Shown here: positions 38,241 through 47,691 of the stretch, one piece after another
How the letters are laid out: each line of letters opens with the position of its first letter
Position numbering within the stretch: the stretch's first letter is position 1
From: Branchiostoma floridae
Lineage: Eukaryota; Chordata; Leptocardii; Amphioxiformes; Branchiostomatidae
Assembly: GCF_000003815.2 (NCBI RefSeq)
Contig: NC_049982.1
Span: 24,807,136 to 24,871,135 of the forward strand
Length of the DNA: 64,000 nucleotides
Direction of reading: 5' to 3'
Notes under the pieces: model-generated
Seen by the model: only the letters and a program-made list of their open reading frames with translations
Told to the model about the DNA's origin: nothing
Databases searched by the model: none
Made by a program: the position numbers and the translations under genes

Positions 38241-38825
38241 TATAAAAAACGTATGGACAAATTGCACGTACGGCGGGTTAAGGTGGGGTCACACCTGCGT
38301 ATATTTTCAAGCCGCATTTGCCGTTTTGACAGGTTTTTACATTTTGATTAATTTCTTTCTTCTCTTTTCTCTTCTTTTCCATTTGGGAAATTCGACATCT
38401 CTAACGTCTGAAAGATTCAATTTTCTTCCAAAATTTATACGAGGGTGCTGATTGGTCACTACGTTACCGTGTGATTCCGCCAACACAAGCTCCCCACATG
38501 ACGAACAGGAATTTAGGCCATCATCCATTCGATTCATGGTGGTCAAAAAATTAAATTTCTATATCTCCTTTTTCCAATTCTGTTTTGTTCTACACGTGTA
38601 TTTGGTACAGTTTACATTTGTCAAGTAATCTATCCACGGTCCGGAATTGAATTTGAATGTTTTAATTGATTATCGTTATGTATTATCACTTTGTTTTATA
38701 TTCTATCATTGTGTCATTACCTTCAGTACATTCTTTATAAAATTTGTACTGAATATATGGTTTGCACATTATATTTATGGAGTACCCAAAGTAATAGATT
38801 ACATTGTGGAGTAAACGATCTGGTT

Positions 38826-39040
38826 GCTTCGTCATCTTTATTTATTTATTTATTTATTTGGATTCTCCACACTGACAATGGAGGGTATGGCGGAACAGGT
38901 GTCAAAGGACACCTTTTCGAAGCCGCCATTATAGCAAGCAACAGGCAGTCGCTGTTGTCTTATCGACTTATACCTCTTGTCTTCAGGGCAAATTTCAGTA
39001 TTTCCGGACAGGCGCAGATGACCCACTTTCAGCCTTCAAA
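38826..39040 (-). mobile_element. Possible LINE 3' tail
   Basis: On the minus strand a GC-richer body ends in AATCCAAATAAATAAATAAA and further AAAT units, the usual form of a LINE 3' end. The body (GGTGTCCTTTGACACCTG) is palindromic. Confidence 0.4.
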
Positions 39041-39441
39041 ATGATTAGGTACCCTTGGCAAAATTTCCCGTAGAAATGTTTATCTTGGGATATGTTTAAA
39101 TTTTGGAGGTGTATATCATAGGTAAGGGTTGTAGCCTCTATATCGTGTTAAAAAAACAGGTTTTTAGTGATATTTGTGGTTGCAGTAGTTAGGTGTTTTG
39201 GTGTTGTTTACAGCCGTGAAAAGGGGTCAAAAGGTCACCACCTATGTTTTGATCCCGTATAACATAATTTCGCCGTAAATTTTCTCCTTTTTTGTCGTCA
39301 AATTACTCTTCAGAGGCAGGAAAACAATGCCAATGTGAGTCTTTCTGCATGTTCTAAAACTCAGGTAGGTGTTTTTGACAGCTTCTTTCTGCTATTAGCG
39401 AAATTTACCATTCACTGGAATTCTTCTGCTACTAGTATTAG

Positions 39442-42420
39442 CGAAATTTACCATTCACTGGAATTCTTCAACCATCTGCGAACATTCAGAACTCTAAAAC
39501 TAAATCAGGTAGTCCACGCCAAATCAGTGTACCATCTGTAATGCTATGTAACGCTCGTTCTTTGGCAAACAAGTTGGATGAGTTTCATTCTGTGTTGTTA
39601 AGTGAAAATGTCCAGGTAGCTGCAGTGTCTGAAACCTGGTTTAGTAGTGACTCTCCCCCAGACTATTGGGCGGTAGATGGGTACAATGTATTTGTGAAAT
39701 CTAGAGAAAACAGACGTGGTGGTGGTATCGCTCTGTATGTAAGTGATGATATAGCTGCACAACAAATCACAACAATCATTGTCCCAGACGAACTGGAATG
39801 TATGTGGCTGATGTTACGACCAAAACGTTTACCTAGAAAGATTTCCTCTATCATCGTGTGTGTTGTATATTCACCGCCACAATCTTCTTGTGAAGACGCT
39901 TTAAGGCAACACCTGTTAGATACGGTAGATGATCTAAGAACCAGATATGATAATGCAGGTTATTTGATAATGGGTGATTTTAACCATGTTGATGTGAGAG
40001 GGGTGTGCTCTGGCAATGGTCTACAACAGATTGTTAATGTTCCAACCCGATCCGAGGCTATTCTTGACCTCATTATCACAAACCTGAATGTTTTCTATCA
40101 CCCGCCCACTGTAACCTCGCCCTTGGGGCGCAGCGATCACAGCATTGTTTTACTCCATCCCAAACACCAGGCTGTCGTGAACAAGACCACAAAGAGAAGG
40201 ATACGACCAATGAAGGACTCTAACATCCGATCCTTCGGCCAGTGGATTACGACACACCATTGGGAAGAGGTGTTGAGCGCACAGGGAACACAAAGCAAAA
40301 CCTCCGCTCTCTATGTAGCTTTAAATCAGGCAATAGAAACCTACTTTCCGTACAAGACCATCAGAACCCACGTACAAGACAAGCCGTGGATGTCCCCGAA
40401 GATCAAGTCTGCGATCAAGTCCCGACAGCGTGCGTTTCAGGCACAGAACTGGGTGGTATGGCGAGCACTCCGTAACAAGATCCAGACAGCGATTAAGAGA
40501 GCAAGAAAACTGTTCTACAGTACTAGAATTCAGAAGTTGAAAAGAGAAAACCCACGCGCTTGGTTCAAAGAACTGAAAGTTCTGACAGGCACTCAAAGAA
40601 AGGACATGGTGGTACCAGTCGATGGTGTTGACCCAGAAAACAACGTCGACATCGCAAACATCATCAACACGAGGTTTTCAGACATCACAACGTCGCTCCC
40701 CCCCTCTGGACCTGTCCAAACTCCCAGCATTCCTTCCTTCCCGCCCTCCTCCCACCGTACAACCGTGGGAGGTGTACCACAAACTGCTGAGAGTTAAGAC
40801 GACAAAATCGCCGGGCCCAGATGGAATAACGGGCAAGTTGATACGAGAGTTTGCCTACGAAATATCTACACCCCTTACTGACATCTTCAACACTTCGCTG
40901 CGTGAGGGAGTAGTACCACAACAGTGGAAAGAAGCGGTCGTAGTGTAACCTCTGCCCAAGACCCGCCCACCCAGTATAGATCAACTCCGACCCGTTTCCC
41001 TGACCTCACTCCTCGCGAAGGTTTGTGAGGACTTCATCGTTTCCTGGGTTCTACAGGACATAAACAGATCTATATCAACTAGCCAGTTTGGATGTTTGAA
41101 GGGACGTTCAACCACTCATTGCCTAGTTAATCTGGCAAATCAACTGTACAGAACCGCGGATAAGCAGGGGACCTGCAGCACATGGGTTTTAACTGACTTC
41201 AGCAAGGCGTTTGACCTTGTTGACCACACAGTGGCAATGAAGCATCTACTTGAGATCGGTGTTCGGCCGGAAGTAATTCCGTGGATCGCCAGCTTCCACG
41301 AAGGACGGACTCAGAGAACGAGATACCGGGGGGCGTTGTCCCACACAAAGCGTCTTACGTGTGGCTTGGCTCAAGGCACAAAGCTCGGACCAATTGTCTT
41401 CATAGCCCATGTTAACGAACTACCCAGCATTGTAGCTTCTCCGTCTTGGGCATTTGTAGACGATCTCAACCTTGTTGAGTCCCGACTGCTGTCCCAACCA
41501 CCCAACATACAGGACGATCTGGACCATCTTTCAGGTTGGACTGAGGACAACAGCATGAAGCTCAATCCGGGCAAATACAAAGCCATGGTAATCTGTTTTT
41601 CCCGCATTCCACCACCACCTCCAGTTCTCAACATCAACGGCCACCAGTTAACAGTTGTCAAGGTAGCCAAGTGTCTTGGAGTTACATTTCAAGACGACTT
41701 GAGGTGGGACACTCACGTCACAGAAACATCCAAGAAGGGAAACCAGAGGCTGCACATTCTATGCAGACTGCGTCAATTCGACTTACCAACCGAAGACCTC
41801 GTAACGGTATATACATGTTACGTCCGCCCTGTGCTGGAGTACGCCGCGCCACTCTGGCATCCGGGCTTGACAATAAAGCAACGTGATCAGATCGAACGCA
41901 TCCAGCGACGGGCTACCAGAATAATCCTGGGCAGGAAGTTTTCTACCTACGCTTTAGCGTGTGAAGTTCTCCAACTGCAAACACTGGAGGAACGCAGGGT
42001 CGAGCTTTGTGTAAAATTCGCCAGGAATGTCCTCACCTCGGACCTCTACAGGGGCTGGCTACCACAGTCAAGAGGTGATGTTAGTGGTAGGGAGACAAGA
42101 AATGGAAATAAGCTCGACTACATGCCAGTGCGCACTAAGCGCTTCAAAACAAGCCCTATACCATACCTAACCCATCTCTTGAACGAACATGTGCTCAAAT
42201 AGCCGGTCTTTGTACATATTGTATTACATGTATATTTATATTAGAATCTATTGTCTTAACCTTTTTAATGTATTCATTGATGGAGCAAATTGTTTTAACA
42301 TAGTGGCTTACATGCAATTCAGCCTACGGCTGCGAGATGTCCACTCATATCTTAGATTGTAATTATATTGTAATGTTGGTGCGATGGAAATAAACCAAGT
42401 ATATCTTTCACCAAAAACCT
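39442..42420 (+). mobile_element. Decayed CR1/L2-like LINE
   Basis: It has one coding body with endonuclease then reverse transcriptase, followed by a short 3' UTR to about 42420. The 5' boundary is uncertain. A 43-bp tandem duplication (ATTAGCGAAATTTACCATTC at 39394 and 39437) lies just upstream. See the pseudogene entry for the reading frame. Confidence 0.8.
39541..42202 (+). pseudogene. LINE endonuclease/reverse transcriptase ORF, one frameshift and one stop
   Basis: The endonuclease part (39541 on) shows CNARSLANKLDE, ETWF, MGDFNH and GRSDHS. The frame is also open upstream to about 39442. The frame is lost at a seven-C run near 40697. The downstream frame resumes with SPGPDGITGKLI, carries a TAA at 40946, then QLRPVSLTSLLAKVCE, DFSKAFDLVDH, AQGTKLGP and the catalytic box FVDD (near 41453), finishing at 42202. 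GTKLGP with a VDD box marks a sub-lineage of CR1/L2-like elements, as opposed to the commoner GSVLGP/YADD. The two lesions make this copy non-functional, unless the C-run shift is an assembly error; the stop would remain. Confidence 0.85.
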
Positions 42421-42664
42421 TCGAAATTCCGATCATCATAAGACTAAGCGGACACATAAAAGACTATCAAATCCATGTTTCACCTGTTTTATTATAATCC
42501 CATATTCAAACATTGACTATCGTTGCTCTGTTTTATTATAATCAAACATTTACTTAACAGTTAACAACTTATTCTTATGCCCAAACTTAGTCACACCACT
42601 TGTTAAAAATTCGTTATGTTTGTACAGTTTGATCAAAAACGAAATACAGTACGAGTACTAGTAC

Positions 42665-42931
42665 AGTGGGTTCACTGAACTTACGCCACGCTTGAGTCAC
42701 TGCGCATGCGGGGTTCGTTGACTGCAGCACTGGTTGTGTTACTTTCTCCGATTTTTTTAGAATGATTTCAATATTGCAAGATACATAAAGGGGTGACTTA
42801 GAAGACAGCAAAATACACAAAACGTAAGAAAATTTGTTCTATATCTCTGAATCTTCGTTGAGTATCTTTCGAATCCCGCGGTGACGCAAGCGTGACGCAT
42901 GTGTGACGCAAGTGCAGTGAGATACAACCTT
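42665..42931. mobile_element. MITE family B, copy 5, abutting the peptide gene's stop codon
   Basis: The right end GTGCAGTGAGATACAACCTT is clear, and the interior has TGAATCTTCGTTGAGTATC. The left end (ACAGTGGGTTCACTGAACTT) is worn. Its last bases overlap the TAA of the four-cysteine peptide gene. Confidence 0.75.
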
Positions 42932-44665
42932 AGTTGTACAATGAAACGTTATTTTCACAATCCTGTTGGCACTGCGCATCAGACTTGCCCTTCATTATCT
43001 TGCACACTGTAACGTATGATCTGCAACGGTCCGCCTGCCCAAACTGTCGCTTCCCCTCCTGCAGTTCTCCTATAGGACACGAGAAAAATGACCGGAAGTG
43101 TTAAACATACTGGTACCGCGTACCTCAAATGGGACATGGACTATAGCTACAGAATTGATAACAATTTTCGGGACGCTGAATATCAAATACAACAAGAGGC
43201 CATAGGTCACATACTCCGTGGCGTTTAAAAGCTTTTACATTGAGCTGTGGTGCGTTTTTAATCAAGAGTGATAACAATAAGACAGTCAGACGTTCAATCA
43301 CATCTGGGAGTTGCATCGCATCATTTGATAACTATATATACTTAGCTGATGACATCGATAGTGTAAGATCGACACATAAGGACGAACAGGAGGCAAAAAG
43401 ATGAATCGTGATCCTAGCATTACTGATAGCTTACCAGGGAAACGTATGCGCAACATAATCCTCATAAAACAACAATACTTTATCGAAGGTTACACTGAGG
43501 CTCTTTCCCAGGGTAATACTCATGGAAGAGCCACATCACAGTTTACGTCACAATTTCAAATCGGGGCCCGGTCGGGCAGCTTTCGGGAACGAAAAGTATG
43601 ATATAAAGACACCAAACTATACAATGCATAAAGAGAATATAATAGTCGCGGTCATTATTTGTGTATATTTATAAACATTTCTATTTTCGCTTCCACGAAA
43701 AGCCGGGCCGGGCCCCGGTTTGGAGTTAGCATTCTGGAGTTATATGATGGATGGTATTCCTTCCAACAAATACAGTACAGTTGAGATGTACCTTCTAACT
43801 CAGCCTCCATGTCCTCTTCGACTGGCATGTCTTCGTCAGCCTGGTCTCTCTTCTCCATCTCCACTTCAAGTTCTTCTAGGACAAGATTGGAAATATCAGA
43901 GAAATAGCCACGTACATCAAGCCGCGATGGGAAACACATAACATCGACATGTAAAATCGGTGTACAAAAGCGGGGAGGGAGGGGGAAGCAACTGGAGGGA
44001 ACTAGCTAGCGAGGGAGCTAGGCCCTAGGGAACGATGGAACGAGGGGGGAGGGAGTGAGAGAGGGAGTAAGCGAGGGGGGGGCAAGGGAGGGAACGAGGG
44101 AGGTAGTGAGGTGGTAAAGAGGAAGGGAACGAGGGAGGTAGTGAGGGGGGAACGAGGAAGGGAACGAGGGAGGTAGCGAGGGGGGAACGAGGAAGGGAAC
44201 GAGGGAGGTAGTGAGGGTGTAAAGGGGAAGGGAACGAGGGAGGTAGTGAGGGGGAACGAGGAAGGGAACGAGGGAGGTAGCGAGGGGGGAACGAAGAAGG
44301 GAACCAGGGAGTGAGCGAGGGAGGGAAGGGGTGAGGGAGCAAGCGAGGGTGGGAANNNNNNNNNNNNNNNNNNNNNNNNNNNNNNNNNNNNNNNNNNNNN
44401 NNNNNNNNNNNNNNNNNNNNNNNNNNNNNNNNNNNNNNNNNNNNNNNNNNNNNNNTAAACGAGGGAGGGAACGGCTGAGGGAGCCAACGAGGGAGCGAGG
44501 GAGGGAGCATAAGCACAAAGGAATAAATGAAATAAATCTACCTTCTATCCCAGCCACCAAGTCTCTTAAGTCGGACAGCAGGCCTTGCATGTCCGCCCTA
44601 CGCGGTGCAGGGATGGCCACGGCCAGTGTCAGCAAGCCGAAAAGAACGAACGTTGTTAGCTTCAT
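42930..44665 (-). CDS. Secreted four-cysteine peptide precursor, 115 residues, three coding exons
   Basis: Coding exons are 44542-44665, 43792-43875 and 42930-43069, all with AG/GT borders and both introns in phase 1. Residues 1-17 are a signal peptide (MKLTTFVLFGLLTLAVA). Residues 18-77 form an acidic propeptide with RR at 22-23 and KR at 50-51, ending in GKR at 75-77. The predicted product, residues 78-115, begins QFGQ (an N-terminal Gln that could cyclise) and has Cys85, 92, 103 and 107 (spacing C-x6-C-x10-C-x3-C). This architecture is that of a prohormone, neuropeptide or small effector cleaved at a Lys-Arg by proprotein convertases. I do not recognise the mature sequence. Intron 1 holds the GAGGGA minisatellite and the assembly gap; intron 2 holds MITE A3. 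AATAAA signals on the minus strand lie near 42531 and 42487, beyond MITE B5. The deduced role is inference; the spliced structure is strongly supported by frame continuity. Confidence 0.8.
43543..43732 (+). mobile_element. MITE family A, copy 3
   Basis: The left end ACGTCACAATTTCAAATCGG plus GGCCCGG and right end GGGCCCCGGTTTGGAG are inverted copies. The interior matches 1467-1650 in the same orientation. It lies in intron 2 of the peptide gene. Confidence 0.75.
43970..44510 (+). repeat. GA-rich minisatellite with a 100-N assembly gap
   Basis: Units such as GAGGGAGGTAGTGAGGGGGG and AACGAGGAAGGGAAC repeat over more than 500 bp. Bases 44356-44455 are exactly 100 Ns, a conventional placeholder, so the true length is unknown. 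Pro/Ser/Leu-rich ORFs spanning it are artefacts. It lies in intron 1 of the peptide gene. Confidence 0.95.
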
Positions 44666-44911
44666 CTTCGAAAGGTCTTGTGAACTCTGAGGAATGATTA
44701 TCAAACAAATCCCAAAGTTACAAACGATGCAGTCACATATGCATGAAACAATTGTTACGACGGCGAAATTGTTTGGCGAAACGTCCAGAAACCCTACGAT
44801 ATGACCGTTTAATCTAAACAAACACATTAAGAAACAGACAGACAGAAATAAAGAATTTAGTTGAACACATGACACAATTTGCTGTTCAGCTGCTACGGTG
44901 TTTCTACTTAC

Positions 44912-45000
44912 CGAGTTTCTTCTCAGGACGATCACGGTGAGACTTTCGTCTGGAGATCTTCTTTCTGTCACGTCTTCTTCTTGATGTCTGGAATCAGAAG
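44912..45000 (-). other. Likely 5' UTR exon of the peptide gene
   Basis: A donor GTAAGT follows position 44912 (minus strand), and an acceptor (CATTCCTCAG) lies about 22 bp upstream of the peptide gene's ATG. The exon start is placed about 30 bp from the TATA-like box. No coding is assigned. Confidence 0.5.
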
Positions 45001-45023
45001 TGAGGTAAGAGGGTGAACAGGCT

Positions 45024-45033
45024 CTTTTTAAAC
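45024..45033 (-). promoter_or_regulatory. TATA-like box of the peptide gene
   Basis: On the minus strand GTTTAAAAAG lies about 110 bp upstream of the first donor. Upstream is CATTTGCGTAATTAC, which contains octamer-like and TAATTA-type homeodomain sites. Placement is by sequence only. Confidence 0.4.
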
Positions 45034-45779
45034 TCTCAGGCCCAGTAATTACGCAAATGAGTAGTAATTAGACACGTCATCTTCGTTCGCGAAGTCCAGC
45101 CAAGAAGAAGACACGTCATTCTAACTGATCAAAGTAGTTGTCTTCTCATGTTATATAATCTATCGGATCAGCAGTTTCTCTTTACTTTTTTTTTACAATA
45201 GATGTACAGAAGTGTACAATTTTTATTATTTTAGTCACCGTAAACGCACTACGTTTAGTTTATCTTAATCTGAAGTCTAGAAACAAAAATTTAATAAACA
45301 GGTGTTCATACGTGGACAACATTCGCCGATTTTTTATTGCCTTAATTGACAAGTATGATAGATCGCAAACTCTCAGGCCCAGTTAATACGCAAGCGACAC
45401 GTCATTCTAACTGACTGCAAAGTAGTTGTCTCCTCATGCTATACAAAACATCGCATCTGCAGTTTCTTGGTGTTTTTTTTTGGAAATAGATGCACAGAAG
45501 TGTACAATTTTTAGTCTTTTGGTCGCCGTAAACACACTACGTTTAGTTTATTTTAATCTGAAGTCTAGAAACAAAACATCTCATAAACAGGTGTTCATTT
45601 TTTCTTGGTCCCAAAAATTTTCTGTACATTTTATGTCAACCTCGTTTTTTTTACAAAATGATACCAGCGAATGAAGTTGCTTGACTGTCCGAGTTTTATA
45701 TTTTTGTTCCTGTACTGTGAATCACTGAGTTGTCTCTTGTAGTCAAAGCTAGATAATAAGACATAGTTAGACAGTGCTT

Positions 45780-46292
45780 AATGTAATGCCAACACAACAC
45801 AACTAAACACTTTTGAGTTTGTTAAGTTTGTTGAGTCTAAACAACAAACTCCCACCCAACATCCGCCAGATGTCTGTCTATTGCCGAGACCAAAGAACAA
45901 GAACAACCGGCTAGGAAAAGCACAAGCAATTAACTTGCTGTGCCAAAACCTCGCCGAGAAACCTTCAGAAGAGCCATCGTCTACCGTGGACCCACCATCT
46001 GGAACAGTCTACCACCAGACATACGCAGAGCCCCAACTCTGGCTTCCTTTAAGAGACTCTTAAAGTAATGGGAACGGCTAAATGAACGGACTTGAATCAT
46101 GTAGCAGTTTCTTTCTTTGTATGCATGTAGAAATTGTGTATATAGACTTATAGGACTTATAAAGACTCTAAACGATGTAACTGTATCTCTGTTATATACT
46201 TTGTCTGACCCTTGCCCCTCCCTCATGACCCCAATGAAAAGCGTCCTAAAGGACGATTTGAGATTTCATGAATAAATAAAGGTTCAAACGAA
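45780..46292 (+). mobile_element. 5'-truncated LINE 3' end
   Basis: The frame ending at TAA near 46066 reads GPTIWNSLPPDIRRAP then LASFKRLLK and stop, the usual C-terminus of CR1/L2-like reverse transcriptases. It is followed by about 200 bp of 3' UTR and an ATGAATAAATAAAGGTTC tail. Confidence 0.75.
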
Positions 46293-46785
46293 AGTTAATG
46301 CGAACTAGGTCACAAAGCAGGCCTTCATGAACGGCATGTTGCAAATGCTTCTCTTATTCCATATTAAGTCTTTTCATCGAACAGATGTTTATACATTTAC
46401 AGAATGGGACGAACATTCGTTGTCCAAACTGACCAGCACGTGCACGATTGACCTTTGAGAGTGTCCACTTAACATTCCGTTTATTCCGTAACCTGTAATT
46501 ACACAGGTGCGTAATGATTGAACACGTCATTCTAACTGATCGAAGTAGTAGTAGTCTATTAATGTTATGCATTCTATCGGATTACCGGTTTTTGAAATTC
46601 CTCATGGCTTGAGACTGACAGTTTTTTGTCTTTTCATAACCAATAAACGCGCTGAGTTTATTTTATCGCAATCTGACGTCTAGAAACAAAACGTCTCATA
46701 AATATATCTCAACAGAAATGGGACTCGGGTTCTGGCAGCCAACATAAAGCGAACGATCAACCCCCTCGTAGGCCTGGGCCATTAC

Positions 46786-47394
46786 ATGGGCCGAAGGAAC
46801 GACCCTATCATCAACAACAACCAACCCACAGCAAACATCAAGCTAAGTTCTCCGAACCGTTCGTACAGAGACGCAGTAGTTGGTGCACAGATGGGCAGAC
46901 CCAGTCAGACACCTCCTCGATTCCAACCCCAACCCGCTCCAAGACCAACTCAGCCTCCTACTCGCTCCCAACCTGCTCCAACTTCAAGTCACCACCCCGT
47001 GCACGGACAGGAACGCCCTGCACCGGCACCTGAGAGAGGCCCGACAGAATGTATGCCTGTCATTCCTACCGGACCTTCAACACAGAGAACAGGACAGACG
47101 TTCGATGCGCCAAGGGTTAGCGGCCCTATCACCCTGCAAGGGTCAAAGTCCTCTACTTCGAATGGCCAGACGGGGGAAACAGCGATCACGCCCAGACACC
47201 GTGCAGGACCCTGGAACCAGCCCCCACCCTCCGGACCTTGGAGCCGGCCCATGTTCCAGCCTCCTCCCGTGCCTTGGGGACCCCACCCGAACGCCAACAT
47301 CCCCATCCCGCCCCGACATCCACCGCTGATGAACCCACCGCCCTGGCCATGGCACCCAAGTATGATGTGGCCGCCGATGTTCGCCATGTGGTAG
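46786..47394 (+). CDS. LINE ORF1, proline-rich 202-residue protein
   Basis: The ORF begins MGRRNDPIINNNQPTANIKL and becomes very rich in Pro, Gln, Ser and Arg (for example PTQPPTRSQPAPTSSHH). It ends in Pro/Trp-rich sequence MWPPMFAMW. No zinc knuckle or coiled coil is visible. As the first ORF of a LINE it is presumably a nucleic-acid-binding protein of the retrotransposon particle (inference). The frame stays open upstream of the ATG to the element's left edge, so the natural start may be further upstream and lost. The spacing to ORF2 is 297 bp. Confidence 0.6.
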   Translation: MGRRNDPIINNNQPTANIKLSSPNRSYRDAVVGAQMGRPSQTPPRFQPQPAPRPTQPPTRSQPAPTSSHHPVHGQERPAPAPERGPTECMPVIPTGPSTQRTGQTFDAPRVSGPITLQGSKSSTSNGQTGETAITPRHRAGPWNQPPPSGPWSRPMFQPPPVPWGPHPNANIPIPPRHPPLMNPPPWPWHPSMMWPPMFAMW

Positions 47395-47691
47395 GATGTG
47401 TACTGGGACTGTACTTTGCGTCACCCTATGTGCCTTTACTTTTAAATTCCCTTTTCTGTTTTTGTTTGTTATCTCTTAAAGAACTGCTAGACTCATTGTT
47501 TGCTAACGTTGGTATTTCATAAACATATAGTAGTAGTTTTAGACTTCCAATTTATAGTATCTCACTGAAGTTTTAGAATTCATTGTCATAGTATCTCTAT
47601 TTAAATGTTTAACTAGTTAAGTATTGTCAAGTATTGTGGATTCGGACCGTAAAGGCACAATTTTTCTTAGTACTAGTACTTTATCAACAGT

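Larger units (their letters stand above)
35986..39300. other. Spacer upstream of the PqaA-like gene
   Basis: It has no gene I can support. Contents are foldback 36740-36888, worn MITE B-like sequence near 36940-37140 and 37957-38052, a nested GC-rich element at 37147-38240 and a possible retroelement tail near 38826-39040. No clear TATA box was seen before the PqaA-like start. Confidence 0.55.

Noticed and set aside
44002-44971. Minus-strand ORFs of up to 317 codons across the N gap
   Set aside because: They read through 100 Ns and a GAGGGA minisatellite. Only the part around the 44542-44665 exon is real, and it ends at a donor.
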